Shown: positions 1-11,690, numbered from the stretch's first letter. The stretch is DNA of 64,000 nucleotides from Rutidosis leptorrhynchoides (GCF_046630445.1 NC_092341.1:131456001-131520000); one strand, 5' to 3'. The notes: a model not told the origin generated them from the sequence alone. Made by a program: numbers and translations.

Positions 1-622
1 ACGATTCCAACCAATCTTTGTTTTCTCCCTTTAAAGTCCAGGGAAATAACATGAGATATATCTGTTCATCCTCAACTTCTCTTATTTTAAATAGAGTACA
101 GATCCTATTAAAAGTACGAAGATGTTCATTTGGATCTTCCTTCGACGCACCACTAAATTGGCATTGATTAGTCACCATGTGTAGAATTTGTCCTTTGATT
201 TCATAATCTGGCGCATTAATGTCTGGATGAGTAATTGCGTGACCTTGGTCAGTGCGTTTAGCTCTCATTCGGTCTTCCATACTTAAAGGTTCCAGATTTT
301 CCATGATTGAATTTATTGAATCTGAATCACTAGAGGATTCTGATTTAATGGCTCGTTCCTCAACAATCTCTGTTTGAATGATTGGTGGTTCCGGAGGAAA
401 AATTAATGGTTCAGGATCTATGAATCGTCCCTGAATATTCTCCGGATTCTCAATTGTGAGGTCGGGTTCAAAAAATGGATTATCGGAAATTTGAATTGGA
501 GTACTTGGTCGACTGGATGACGATTCTAAAGAAAAATCAACGGCGACAATATTTGCTAGATGTCTTGATCTGGTTACAGGTGGTGAACGTACAAAAGGTG
601 GTGAACGTCTTGCTCGGTGCAT
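1..622 (-). CDS. gag: Athila gag polyprotein, N-terminal part (runs off the left edge)
   Basis: The frame opens with ATG at 622-620 and stays open for 207 codons to the window edge. Residues 1-20 are basic and carry a repeated RSPP motif (RSPPFVRSPPVTRSR). An acidic, proline- and serine-rich linker follows. From about residue 145 comes the conserved start of the retrotransposon gag (capsid-like) domain, seen as the segments EDPNEHLRTFNRICTLFKI and YLMLFPWTLKG. In this family the product forms the cytoplasmic virus-like particle that packages element RNA. No stop or frameshift is seen in the visible part. Family assignment comes from the gag motif plus the tRNA-Asp primer site and the LTR upstream. 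Confidence 0.85.
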   Translation of the reverse strand, partial: MHRARRSPPFVRSPPVTRSRHLANIVAVDFSLESSSSRPSTPIQISDNPFFEPDLTIENPENIQGRFIDPEPLIFPPEPPIIQTEIVEERAIKSESSSDSDSINSIMENLEPLSMEDRMRAKRTDQGHAITHPDINAPDYEIKGQILHMVTNQCQFSGASKEDPNEHLRTFNRICTLFKIREVEDEQIYLMLFPWTLKGENKDWLES

Positions 623-2073
623 TCACTGAATATCCTATTAGTTTTTAAAAGGAAAGAAAAATTATATAAGTTATCCAATTAATAGACTTTTCTGATTTTG
701 CCCACGTTTCGAATAGCCAAAAGATGCAACAGAGGGGCAGGATTCGTTTGGTCTCGATATAATTGAGTACTGTTTGGCTCCAATAACCCGGTCCACGTAC
801 AAATCTAACTATTACTACGAACCAGAAAATTTTGATGTCTATCAATTTAACCACTTCAAATAAACTTTTGTAATTTAAAGAAATTTAGAGAAGAAGTAGA
901 ATAAAAATTCTAAGTCCTAAAAACTAGAATGATGAGAAATAAGAAAGAAAAAGAGCGCGTCGGAAAAGGTCGAAAAAGAAAAGGGTTGAAAAATAAAAGG
1001 CGTCGAAAAATAAGAAAGAAAAAGAGTGACTTATAAAACTTTAAAACACTCGACTAACCCAACCTTATTACTATCACTAACTTAAAATTAAAATTGCAAA
1101 TTGAGATTACTAATTGGAGTGATAATTGATACATAGGTAAAAGGCGTCGAAAAATAAAAATAAGAAAGTAGCGCGTCGAAACTTAAAAAGGAACTAAAAA
1201 CTAAGAATTAAAAGTTGCGTCTAAAAATATTAAAGCTTAAAAGAAATACTATATCCCAAATGGCAATATCTTAAAAAGGTACTAAAACTTAAAAAAAACG
1301 TCGCAAAATTCTAAAGCACCTAAATTTTAGTCGAAAGAAAAAGCACTTAAGGGAATTTACGGCAAAGCCTAAAAATCTAGAAGTAAAAATAATTATGGCA
1401 AAAACTATAACTTAAAACTAATTACGAGCGAAAAATACAAATATTACGAATAAACAAATAAAAAGATACAAAATATAAAAATAAACTTAAAGTTGTAAAA
1501 AGTACAATTTTTATAAAAATATTATTTTTATATTATTTGTTTTATAAAACTATTACTTTTATATATATAAATAAAACTAATTAAAATTAATTATTACAAA
1601 TTAATTAAAACTTAAACTAAATAATAAATTAATTAACTAATTTAGGGTTTATTAATAATAATAATTAATAATACTACGTAATTAATGCGATTAGGGTTTC
1701 TGGTCGTGTCAGGGTGGCTCCGCGAGTTGCGGTACACCTGGCAACAAACTCCGCGAGTCGCGGAGGTTAAAATTTTAAATGCACAAATATCGTTCGACAG
1801 GTTCTGTAGTTTTTTTAAATTATATTTTATATATTTTTCTGTTTTTAATAATTATGTAAATTATAATAAATAAAAACTTATATTTTAAAAAAAATAGAAA
1901 TACTTTATAATTTTATAAATAAAAATCTTAAAAATAGATTTATATATTTTTTTCTTTTCCGGTTTTTAAATTTTTATATATTTTTTAATATTTAAAATGT
2001 ATTTTTACAAAAACTAAATAAAACTTAATAAAAATTCTCTTTTTTTTATGTGTGTGGCGTTTCGCTTCGTCGT
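623..2073 (-). other. Athila copy 1 leader (5' untranslated region)
   Basis: This non-coding leader lies between the PBS and gag. It is AT-rich with purine-rich stretches, and the words GGCGTCG and GCGCGTCG followed by A-rich tracts recur between about 950 and 1180. Two GC-rich dyads (CTCCGCGAGTTGCGG at 1718-1732 and the perfect palindrome CTCCGCGAGTCGCGGAG at 1749-1765) match those in this element's LTR. I see no gene here. Confidence 0.75.
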
Positions 2074-2091
2074 TCCCCGGCAGCGGCGCCA
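2074..2091 (-). promoter_or_regulatory. Primer-binding site, tRNA-Asp type
   Basis: On the minus strand this reads TGGCGCCGCTGCCGGGGA, complementary to the 3' end of plant tRNA-Asp (ending GGCAACGGCGCCA) with one mismatch. It lies 8 bases inside the LTR end, as expected for minus-strand DNA priming, and fixes the element's orientation. Confidence 0.9.
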
Positions 2092-2229
2092 AAAATACTT
2101 GATGTTATGCGAGGTGTATATGAAATAGCTTTATTTTTACTAGGAAATACTATTAAATACGGTACAATTTTACACAAGATATTTATTTATTTATAGAATG
2201 GATATACTTAAACCTTGCTACAACACTTA

Positions 2230-2244
2230 TAGGCAGTGTACCTA
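2230..2244 (-). promoter_or_regulatory. Conserved U5 hairpin with TACACTG loop (Athila copy 1)
   Basis: On the minus strand this reads TAGG-TACACTG-CCTA: a 4-bp stem with a 7-base loop. The second Athila LTR has the same loop at 53483-53497 with a different but paired stem. The function is unknown; a structured RNA element in R/U5 is an inference. Confidence 0.5.
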
Positions 2245-3423
2245 ATCGTACAGTAGTGTAGTTTTTAGTAAGTCCGGTTCGTCCACAGTGAATCTTTTAA
2301 ACAAAGCTTAATGCTATATTAGTTTTACTTTATAAAAATACAAATATATATATAAGTAATATTATTATTATAAAGGGGGGTTTTTACCGTTTAATGACCG
2401 GTTTGTCGCTTTTTAAAACTTTAGTCGCAGTTAAAACCTAATGTAAAATATCAAAAATAAATACAAGACTTAATTTAAAGCGTAAAGTAAATAACGATAA
2501 TGAAATTGCGATAAATAAAATTGCGATAAAATAAACTTGCGATAATTAAAAAGTACGATAAATAAAAGTTCAATTAAATACAATAACAATAAATAAAAGT
2601 GCGATAATTAGAAGTGCAATTAAATATAAAATAAAGGAAATTAAATATGAAATAAAATAATTATGCTTATTTAAACTTCCGTAATCATGATGTTTGACGT
2701 GTTGATTTTAGTTTATGCCCATGGGTAAATTATCCTTTGTCCTGGATTATTCAATATGTCCGTCTGGTTTTTGTCCATAATAGTCCATCAGTCATAAATA
2801 TAAAGTGCGAGTATCCTCGTCAAATTATCCTTATACCCGAAGTCAAATATTCCAACTAATTGGGGACTTAAACTGTAACAAGGTTTTAATACTTTGTTAT
2901 CAATTATGCCAAGTGTCCTTGTACATAATTTCACCCCTGTTTTAATAATTCTAGTGGCCATTAATCAATTCCCGTGTCCGGTTAAATGAACAATTATTCG
3001 TACATATAAATACCCCGCCCATCGTGTCCGATCGAGTGTATATGGTTATTTATAGGGACGTCCAATTGTAAATCTTTATATTAAAATTAACAAACTATCA
3101 TTTAGTTAAACAAATATAAAGCCCATTAATAGCCCATAGTCTAATTTCCACAAGTGTCGTTCTTTTGTCCAAACCCCAATTATGGTACAAAGCCCAATTA
3201 CCCAATTTTAGTATTTTTAGCCCAACATCATGATTACTTCGTTTTAAATAAGCATAATAATAACTTAGCTACGATACATTAATATAAAAAGGTTGAACAT
3301 AACTTACAATGATTAAAAATAGCGTAGCGTTACACGGACAGAATTTCGACTTACACCCTTACAACATTCGCTAACATACCCTTATTATTAGAAATTAAAA
3401 TTAAAATTAAAATATAAATATAA

Positions 3424-3434
<11 letters not shown>

Positions 3435-3481
<47 letters not shown>
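3435..3481. repeat. (TA)n microsatellite
   Basis: An uninterrupted TA dinucleotide run of about 47 bases inside the Athila copy 1 LTR, preceded by AAATAT repeats. Confidence 0.95.
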
Positions 3482-3483
<2 letters not shown>

Positions 3484-3535
3484 GTTTATAGAGAGATTGA
3501 TAAAAGGATATTTTTTTACGATCAAAATGCGTTGG

Positions 3536-3543
3536 CTTTTATA
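3536..3543 (-). promoter_or_regulatory. TATA box of Athila copy 1 LTR
   Basis: TATAAAAG on the minus strand, inside the LTR and about 21 bp downstream of the nearest GC-rich palindrome. This places the transcription start roughly at 3500-3510. Confidence 0.65.
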
Positions 3544-3563
3544 GGCAGTTTCAGAATTTGGGG

Positions 3564-3612
3564 CTCCGCGAGTCGCGGTATTTTTGCCCTTCAAACTCCG
3601 CAAGTTGCGGAG
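3564..3612 (-). promoter_or_regulatory. Paired GC-rich palindromic boxes upstream of TATA
   Basis: CTCCGCGAGTCGCGG at 3564-3578 and CTCCGCAAGTTGCGGAG at 3596-3612. The second is a perfect 8-bp dyad around one central base. They stand out in AT-rich sequence and recur in this element's leader (1718-1765). Their position just upstream of the TATA box suggests promoter elements (inference). Confidence 0.55.
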
Positions 3613-4080
3613 TTTGATTTTACAGCTCATCCCTTTTTGGATCTTCTTTGCCGACGGTTTTAATATATAAATATAATATATATATAATCTATATAATTAA
3701 TTATATATTATATTATATTTATATACATAGTTAACTTGTAATTTTTAGTCCGTTGCGTCGAGCGTTGAGAGTTGACTCTGGTCCCGGTTCCGGATTTTCG
3801 AACGTCCTTGCGTACAATTTAATATCTTGTACTTTACGTTTTGAATCTTGTACTCTTGTAATTCTGAGACGTTTCTTATCAATAATTGGAACCTCTTTGA
3901 TTGTATTTTGTACTTTTGAGCTTTTTGGTCGTTTGCATCTTCAATTCGTCGAATCTATCTTTTGTCTTCACCTTTTATTATTTAAACGAATATCACTTGT
4001 AAATAGAACAATTGCAACTAAAAGCTTGTCTTTCTTGAGGAATAATGCTATGAAATATATGTTCGTTTTTAGCATTATCA

Positions 4081-4722
4081 TTGACATTACAAGACTTATA
4101 CACTTTGTAATGATGATCCTAAGACAATACTAGGACGTACATTACACTAAGTAAACTCACAAGATTAATGATTTTGATTAGTAAGTTTACAACAATCAAA
4201 TTCTATATCTATAAGATCATAGAATTTTCTCTTGCTTGATCACATTTGAGTAGTAGTTAGAGCCCTTGTGATCTCTGGAAATAAGCCTTTGAAATATTCA
4301 AGTGGGTCTACTTCAAATGCTCTTTAATGCTTGCCTTTTATAGTGGGATTCAAAAAGTAGCCGTTGACACACGGTTGCCTGCACGGTCGACCGTGGTTCG
4401 ACCGTGCATGCTCCATTCCAAATTTAGTATCCGTTGTATAGCCGTTTGACTCTAATTTGAACACCACATTTTGGCACATTTACTCCTTCTAGCACCTGTA
4501 AAAGAAACTAAACATCCTATACAAGTACTATATGCATTAAGTGTGTGAGATTTGGTCTTATTGCATGAAAGTGACATAACACTCCATTAGTGGTAAACCC
4601 AACATTCTTGGAGAAGTGTCTTGATTGATATTTTGAAAAATCTCAGTTTGGTCAAGACTTAGTTAGTCACATTAATGTTTTTGGTTCAATTCTAAAGACT
4701 AGTCACTATGTCATTAACTTCA
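4081..4722 (-). repeat. Unclassified LTR-like promoter fragment
   Basis: There is no coding capacity. On the minus strand the palindrome CACGGTCGACCGTG (4382-4395) and a partial second copy (to 4408) lie about 38 bp upstream of a TATAAAAG box (4342-4335). The arrangement matches the promoters of the LTRs on either side, so this is probably part of another LTR, but I find no boundaries or coding domain. Confidence 0.35.
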
Positions 4723-5961
4723 TGTAACGACCCAACCCGTTATCCAACCGAATACGCAGCAATTTTTTTTTTTTTTTTTTTACAGTTAGGGTGCGCGGCA
4801 CGCAGCCCTTAATCTGCGCGGCGCACACAAGGCCTTTCAGCCCGCTGTCCAAATTTTCCAATTTTCGTTTAAAGATTACCCACTTCCTGACACCTTTAGA
4901 CGAAACGCTTTTCACAACGCATTAAAATAAGTAAAACTAACACGATTCAATAATAAAACAAGTTTTACGACATCGGGCCCACGTTGGCCGTTTTATGAAA
5001 TACATACAAAATACGAGTTTCGACCATACGAGTTTAGTTTCCAAACAAAACTATGAGCATGATGTTTGGAGATAAACTACCCAATCCTAGGTCGAATCCA
5101 AAAGTAATCCATGCAAGCATTAAAAGGGGAAATCATCTAAATCCCGAACATACCCTTGCCAAATCCGCTTTCGTACCTAAAAATGTAAACAACGAGAGGG
5201 TAAGCTAATGCTTAGTGAATCCAATACTTATAAATATACATATGTAATTTACCTACACGCATCCACTTACAAATACCATGCAAACAAAATGCATAAACGA
5301 GCTAGCAACACCAAACGTACAACTAGCAACAACGTTAGTATATAAACCGCCGCAACAATATACTAAAATCACAACAATGCATAAACATAACAAACCGTTC
5401 CCCGCTATGGCACTACCGACTTGTAGACGACCGATAACGTCGAGTCTCACTCGTATGATGTCACCGACAGGGAAATTCTGACCAATTATTGTGACTATCT
5501 GCGGATGATATGTAATCAATGGGATTTATGGAAAGAACCCTCTTTCGTATGTATCATAAATAAATAGTCACTTATCGCTTGTTATTAATTACAAGATCTG
5601 ATATATAAATAAGTAAGCACAAACGTGATGTCACATCATTGTAATTATGCATGTAAGCATTTTATGTGAACCTATTGATTAATTCAAATAAAGAAAGTGG
5701 TCTGGATAGCCACATGAATCAAAGAATGATACATTGGCCGTTTTCAAAAATCACGTGATATCCAATAACCTTGTAGGTAAATACTCTAAGCAAAAGTCAC
5801 AACTACATATGGTAACAAAGTTTTCGCGTATACGCATGTAGATTTAATGAGGAATTGTTATCGAGATATTTGGAATTGATACATAGCTGATTCCATGTAA
5901 ACTGCGCCCATATACCAACTGTTATAGAATATTCCTCGAATTCGGTTAAGGGGTCGAGACT
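4723..5961 (+). repeat. LTR fragment beginning TGTAACGACCC
   Basis: A sharp start TGTAACGACCCAACCC at 4723 is typical of one group of gypsy LTRs in this type of genome. GC-rich inverted-repeat words (GTGCGCGGCACGC near 4791-4803, CTGCGCGGCGCAC at 4814-4826) follow a T-tract about 70-105 bases inside. The right end is not defined; sequence up to 5961 is anonymous and non-coding. The call rests on the terminus and the GC boxes only. Confidence 0.4.
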
Positions 5962-6885
5962 CAAATTGTGACGACCCGAAAATTTCCAACCAAATTTAAA
6001 CTTTTATCTTTATATCATTCCGACACGATAAGCAAATTCTGTAATGTTGAAATCTCAAAAACCTTGAACTATGTTTATGTAATCAATTACCCTTCGATTG
6101 CTCTCGACGATTCACGAACAATTATGTGTAAATAGATATGTATGAATATATACATATGTGTGATTATTAAATTAAGAAATATTAATGAAACATTAAACGT
6201 TTTATTAATATGAGAATAAGTTACAAAGTCTATTATATGGCTTGAGAACGTTAACAAAGTATTAGATATATAATACTTTACATGAACGTAATTATTTAGA
6301 AATATTTATCAACGGAATTAGAAGATAATATCAAATGATTGATTTGTCAGATACATTGTATGATTATGAGTCTATATTGTGAGGTCCATATTGATTTGAG
6401 AAATCGTTTCTTTTTAACGGTATTCGGAATAGATGGTAAAGTAATTTACATGAAAGAACAAAAGTGTCACGTCTCCTTTTAACGAATATAATTTTATAAA
6501 TATTTAGAGCCACTTTTGACGAATTGTTACTGAGTCATTATGATAAGAATGAAGGTTTTAACGTTATCTTGAAATTTAGAATCTTTCTAGAAACCTTTTG
6601 ACAAGTTATAAATAATAACGATCCATGAGGTAATTGAATATAAATAAATAACTTACAACGTGTAATTAAGAACGTGTTTGTATATGTTTCAAACTATTTA
6701 ATAAATGATATTTGTATTCGATTAGTAACTAGAATATTTAACAAGTTAGAGTGAACGCTAGTACATAAATGATTCATACCAATTTATGTTATATTACGAA
6801 AACGATTGAAATACTTTTAGTTTTGAAAAACTAATTAATATATTATTAAATAAATCTTTTTATGAACAAATCATATTTTAAATAA

Positions 6886-6887
<2 letters not shown>

Positions 6888-6967
<80 letters not shown>

Positions 6968-6986
6968 GTATATATATATATATGGT

Positions 6987-7082
<96 letters not shown>
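6888..7082. repeat. (TA)n / (TATG)n compound microsatellite
   Basis: About 195 bases of TA repeats interrupted in the middle by TATG/TGTA units, inside the solo LTR. Confidence 0.95.
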
Positions 7083-7085
<3 letters not shown>

Positions 7086-7431
7086 TTTACAAAGTGATAA
7101 AAATAATATTAACTTAAAATGTTTGATTTAAAATATATATTTTATATAAACAACGAAACGTCGATTTTAAGAAGCAAATGACCATATCACTCAAATGTAC
7201 AAGTTATATTTTAAATGATATAGTTTATCGATATTATAAGTCTAGTTAATAATAAAGGTACGTATCGCGTAAGGTAAAGTACTAGTTTTCTAAATGTACA
7301 AAAATGCGTTCGAGAAACCAAAAACGAGACTATAGTCATGTGACAACGTACAATTCGTTGGAACTAAAATTACGAGTTAACTATGTACGTAAATATAATA
7401 TAATATATAATTAATTATATAAATTAAATAT

Positions 7432-7439
<8 letters not shown>

Positions 7440-7470
<31 letters not shown>
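7440..7470. repeat. (TA)n microsatellite
   Basis: A short TA run inside the solo LTR, about 65 bases before the GC-rich boxes. Confidence 0.9.
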
Positions 7471-7474
<4 letters not shown>

Positions 7475-7535
7475 CATATACATATATATAAACCGTCGGC
7501 ATCCATGAAATCATTGAGGGTGAGCTGGGACAGGT

Positions 7536-7585
7536 ACCTCCACGATTGCGGAGGTGTTAGCCTACAAAGTACCGCGATTGCGGAG
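7536..7585 (+). promoter_or_regulatory. GC-rich dyad boxes upstream of TATA, solo LTR
   Basis: ACCTCCACGATTGCGGAGGT at 7536-7555 (6-bp dyad arms) and ACCGCGATTGCGGAG at 7571-7585. They resemble the CTCCGCGAGTCGCGGAG boxes of Athila copy 1 although the rest of the LTR is unrelated. The second box ends 22 bp before the TATA box. Confidence 0.5.
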
Positions 7586-7607
7586 TTCATGGGTCCAGAA
7601 ACGGGTC

Positions 7608-7614
7608 TATAAAA
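7608..7614 (+). promoter_or_regulatory. TATA box of the solo LTR
   Basis: TATAAAA about 1.64 kb into the LTR, followed by a long putative R/U5. Its position just after the GC-rich boxes mirrors the other LTR promoters in this window. Confidence 0.55.
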
Positions 7615-8287
7615 CTCGAGTTTTTTGGCCGAAGTAATTCATCTATCTATCTCTCAATTACTCCGTAGTATATATTTATTTTATTTATATTATTATTATT
7701 ATTATTAAGATTAATATTATTATTATTAATCGTATTTAGTAGTATTATTATTATTATCATTAGTATTGTACATAAAATACTACGACGAAGTCATGAGCAA
7801 GTTATTCAAAACGGGTTTTACGAGCGGGATAGAGCTAAGGAAATTATGGGTTATAGCTATGGAGGTTATGGGTATGGATCAGGGGTATGCTCGTGAGGTC
7901 AACCTAATATTTATCGTCTCCGTTGCGTCTACGTACCTTTCCTGCAATATTGAATCTCAATATTGATACGTGAGCATTCATAACTTAACTTTTACATATT
8001 ATTAGTGTATCCATGACTAGTGCTCGAGTAGATATGATTATGCATGCATGTATGTTTAATTTAGTCGTTAGATAGTTTTGATGAATCATAAGTTAGTTAC
8101 ATATGTGGTTGAGAAAAGGTATATGATATGCATGTCGTTGGAAAGCTAGCGAAAAATTAAGAACTTTTCATTTAGATATCGAATGGTTTCGATGAACGGA
8201 TTAGAAGTTATAGTCAATTGAATTTTTGTATTTTTATTAAAAATGATTATTATAATCGTCGTTATTATCGTCGTTATAGTTTCTATC

Positions 8288-8381
<94 letters not shown>
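8288..8381. repeat. (ATT)n microsatellite
   Basis: About 31 perfect ATT/TTA trinucleotides, followed by a wider zone of imperfect ATT/ATC repeats to about 8575. Long reading frames here (poly-Asn, poly-Ile, poly-Leu) are artefacts of the repeat. Confidence 0.95.
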
Positions 8382-9732
8382 CATCATCATTATCAATAAA
8401 AGGTATTATCATTAAAAAATGTTATTTTTATTATTATTACTATCGTTATTATCGTTAAAATTATAATTAGTATTATTATTATTATTATCATTAAAATAGT
8501 TATTAGTATTATCATTAATATTATTATAATATTTATTATTATTATTATTATTATAATTAAAACTGATATTAGTAACACCTAATTATTTTGATTACTATTA
8601 TTATCATTATAATGAACGCGATATAAAAGACGATTAAAAGCTATTAACAAATTCATTAGAAAATAATGAGTATGAGTATTATGATGAAATTAAAATATTG
8701 TAAGACATTAATTTAAGAGAAAAACATCGATTTTATTATTTTTATTATTATTAAAAGTATTATTAATATTAAAATTATCATTTTTACAAAAATTATCATT
8801 TTTAATAGAAATATCATTGTTACTATAAGATATCATTATTATTATCATTTTAGTTCTATTATTAATAAAAAATTATCATTTTATCATAATTAGTATCATT
8901 TTTAATAAATATAAATATTGTTATTTTTATTAGTAGAATAATAATAATTATTATTACAAAATAATACAACTTTTATTTATTATTGTTACTATCAATATTA
9001 TTTTATCAAATAAATATGTGATACAAAAAAAATATTTTACTACATGTAATATAATTACATTAATAATACCTATCATTATATTTTTATGATATTAAAATGA
9101 ACTTTATAAATTTTATTACTTAAAATATATAAAAGTATATTTTTATCATATATAAATCTTAAATATAAATTTTTATTAACAAATGACTTTTATTATTTAC
9201 TCTAATAAAATCTGTTAAAAATATTTAAAAATATAAAACGACTATATTTAAATTATATAATAATCATGTATAAATTTTGGAAATCATTTTGAGTCAAATT
9301 GACTTTTGTTGACTTTTGCATATTTAGTCTCGAGCATTAGGATTGTGATACACTAAGACTTGACCTAAATTGTTAGACAAATACTGACCAACACATAAAT
9401 ATATATAATTAATATAGGTTCGTGAATCCGAGGCCAACCTTGCACTTGTTCAGTGCCATCATATGCATAATTGCTACGAAATACAATATTGTGAGTTTCA
9501 TTACTCCCTTTTTAAATGCTTTCGCAATATATATTTTTGGGACTGAGAATACATGCGCTGTTTTATAACTGTTTTACTAAATGCTTTTGAGATACATATT
9601 TTTAAACTGAGAATACATGAACTGCTTCTATAAATATTTGACGAAATAGACACAAATATTCAAAACTACATTCTATGATAGAATTATTTGGATTCAGAGG
9701 TTCGATTTCTATAAAGATTGTATTATCAACCA

Positions 9733-9978
9733 TCGGTGAGATGATTTCGTCATTTCACTACGCGTTAGCTACCGTTGTATTATATTGTGTTCGATTTTGT
9801 AGTTAGTAAAGAATGAGATGATTTTGTATTGCACTACGCACTAGCTACCGTTTTAACTACCCTTGGTGAGATGATTTTGCATTGCACTACGTACTAGCTA
9901 CCGTTGTAAAATTATATTGTATTAACTACCACGGTGAGATGATTTTGTCATTGCACTACGCATTAGATACCGTTGGTG
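9733..9978 (+). repeat. Degenerate tandem repeat inside the solo LTR
   Basis: Four imperfect copies of a unit with the core GAGATGATTTTG, then CACTACG, then TAGCTACCGTT, starting near 9738, 9815, 9868 and 9935 (spacing 77, 53 and 67 bases). The solo LTR at 23737 and the Tekay LTRs have unrelated sequence at the matching place. Confidence 0.75.
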
Positions 9979-10468
9979 AGTTGTTTGAAAGGTTCTGGTG
10001 TTCTTCATATGAATGATTTTTACAGCAGTGAGCAGACCTGCACAGATTGTTTTCTAAATATGAATATCTTGTGGTCTATTAAAATATTGGAAATGAATAT
10101 TTATGATAAACTAATGAACTCACCAACCTTTTAGTTGACACTTTATAGCATGTTTATTCTCAGGTATTAAAGAAATCTTCCGCTGTGCATTTACTCATTT
10201 TAGAGATATTACTTGGAGTCATTCATGACATATTTCAAAAGACATTGCATTCGAGTCGTTGAGTTCATCAAGAATATTATTAAGTCGTTTATAGTGGGAT
10301 ATGTTATGAAATGATATGCATGCCGTCAATTTTCGATGTAAAGAAAGTCTGCCTTTTGAAAACGAATGCAATGTTTGTAAAATGTATCATATAGAGGTCA
10401 AATACCTAGCGATGTAATCAACTATTGTGAAACGTTTATAATGTATATGAACGGGTCCTTTCACAAAT

Positions 10469-11255
10469 TATTATTCAACGAATCGTATCGACCCTACTTT
10501 GGCAATTAATTCCAAAAAGATCAAAAAATCTTTTATAAGTAAACAGAATTTTACGGAATCCAAGCCATGTGTTAATTCATTGAACCAGCTTCCGTTTGTT
10601 CGTATGAATGTAAACAGTAAAAACTATACTTGACTCCCCCTTTTTTATGTCCTTTGAAAACACAAAGTATACCCGTCCGCTCTTTTTATTATCTATTGCA
10701 CTCTGAAAACTAATTGCCGTAACAATTAAACATTAACAATGAAATTAATAATAATCGGAGCTTAATAAGACCTCACGATGTGAAAGGTACGATCAAACTT
10801 ACAGGTATATAAGGTATGAACTGGTTTCCGTTTGACTGTGAGAGCATGATACATGTTGCATCTCTCATGGCTGCATTTACCCCATAGCTTAAATCTGAGA
10901 CCCGATTCCTTCGATCACTAGACCTTATTATACACCGCTGAAATCATCATTCACACTCAAAAAGCAAGTAACTTCAATTCGTTGTGAAGATTTTAGGGTT
11001 TGTCTTTCCTCGGTTTAAGTCGATTCTACGCCGAGACAATACGGCCTTGACCGGAGGTGTCACAGCCCTCTCGTAGGCGTTGCCCGCCAGCTCGGAATTG
11101 TTGTGATTGTCCGAACTCCGAAGGTGTTGCGATCTGCCTGGAGGCGATGCGATATGCCCGTAAGCTTTGAAATGATCTGCGTGGAGCGTATTTACACCTC
11201 ACTGTTTAATATCGGTAATATGTGAAAATAATGATATCATGCGCGCAAAAAGCTA
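10469..11255. other. Anonymous non-coding sequence
   Basis: I see no gene. Between about 11060 and 11165 the words GGAGGTGT, GTAGGCGTTGC, GAAGGTGTTGC and GAGGCGATGC recur at roughly 20-50 base spacing, suggesting a short decayed GC-richer repeat. The AGGGTTTGTCTTTCC at about 10994 resembles plant 5' leaders but no reading frame follows. Confidence 0.4.
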
Positions 11256-11261
11256 CATAAC

Positions 11262-11690
11262 GATTGTGCAAATGGGAGCACAAAGAGGTGCACAGTATCG
11301 TGAAAACGTCTCACAAAGGACCGCACAAAGGGATGTGCAAGTAAGCGCACAAAGCATTCTGCTAATAACCGCGTACATCATTATGCAAATAGCCGCGTGA
11401 AGCACCGCACAAAGAATTGTGCGAAGAACCACGAACGTAAATGCGCAAAGAACCGCGCAAAGTACTACGGAAACACCTGTTAGTGGATACGCAAAGGACT
11501 GCACAAATTAGTTGTGAGGGCTGCTGCAAATCAGCAGCAAGGTTCCTACAAATCGCCGCAAAGGATGCACAAACGTTCGTGTAAAGCACGTGCATAAAAC
11601 CGCGTGAATACACACACAAATTACCGCGCAAATATGAGAGCAAAGGCTTGTATAAGGTGTGCAAAAGACTGCACAAATGTTTAAACTCAA
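11262..11690. repeat. Decayed 12-bp minisatellite (GCGCAAAGAACC-like)
   Basis: The tract splits into about 34 units of mostly 12 bases such as GCACAAAGGGAT, GCACAAAGAATT, GCGCAAAGAACC, GCGCAAAGTACT and GCACAAACGTTC, with indels of a few bases. Because 12 is a multiple of three, reading frames stay open and give 4-residue repeats on the minus strand (LCAV-like). I regard those frames as by-products and do not call a protein. Confidence 0.75.

Larger units (their letters stand above)
1..4080 (-). mobile_element. Athila-lineage Ty3/gypsy LTR retrotransposon, 5' part (copy 1)
   Basis: On the minus strand this reads 5' LTR (4080 to 2100), primer-binding site (2091 to 2074), a leader of about 1.45 kb, then the start of gag, which leaves the window at base 1. 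The order LTR, PBS complementary to tRNA-Asp, long leader and gag fits the Athila lineage. The rest of the element, including the second LTR, lies left of the window, so no target-site duplication can be checked. The right flank begins TTGAC. Confidence 0.9.
2100..4080 (-). repeat. Athila copy 1 LTR (5' LTR)
   Basis: About 1.98 kb, bounded by TGAT at 2100 and ATCA at 4080 as read on the plus strand, so the ends form a short inverted repeat. In element orientation it carries a TATA box at 3543-3536, two GC-rich palindromes just upstream of it (3612-3564), a (TA)n tract (3481-3435), and near the U5 end a small hairpin (2244-2230) shared with the other Athila LTR at 53416-54923. The right boundary rests on the ATCA terminus and on recognition of the family's usual LTR start. 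Confidence 0.85.
5967..10463 (+). repeat. Solo LTR, about 4.5 kb, TGTGACGACCCG family
   Basis: It starts TGTGACGACCCGAAAA and ends GGGTCCTTTCA, flanked on both sides by the identical 5-bp duplication CAAAT (5962-5966 and 10464-10468). There is no PBS, coding region or second LTR, so this is a solo LTR left by LTR-LTR recombination. It shares its start with the solo LTR at 23737 and its 3' third (TAGGTTCGTGAATC, GAGAATACATG, CTTCCGCTG) with the Tekay LTRs at 40172 and 50060. I therefore infer a Tekay-related family. Its unusual length comes partly from TA and ATT microsatellites and an internal tandem repeat. Confidence 0.88.

Noticed and set aside
8146-8578. Reading frames of poly-Asn, poly-Ile and poly-Leu on both strands
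   Set aside because: They are translations of an (ATT)n microsatellite; the same holds at 21214-21519 and 26100-26530.
11060-11165. GC-richer repeated words as a possible CRISPR-like array
   Set aside because: Spacing and sequence are irregular, and CRISPR arrays do not occur in plant nuclear DNA.
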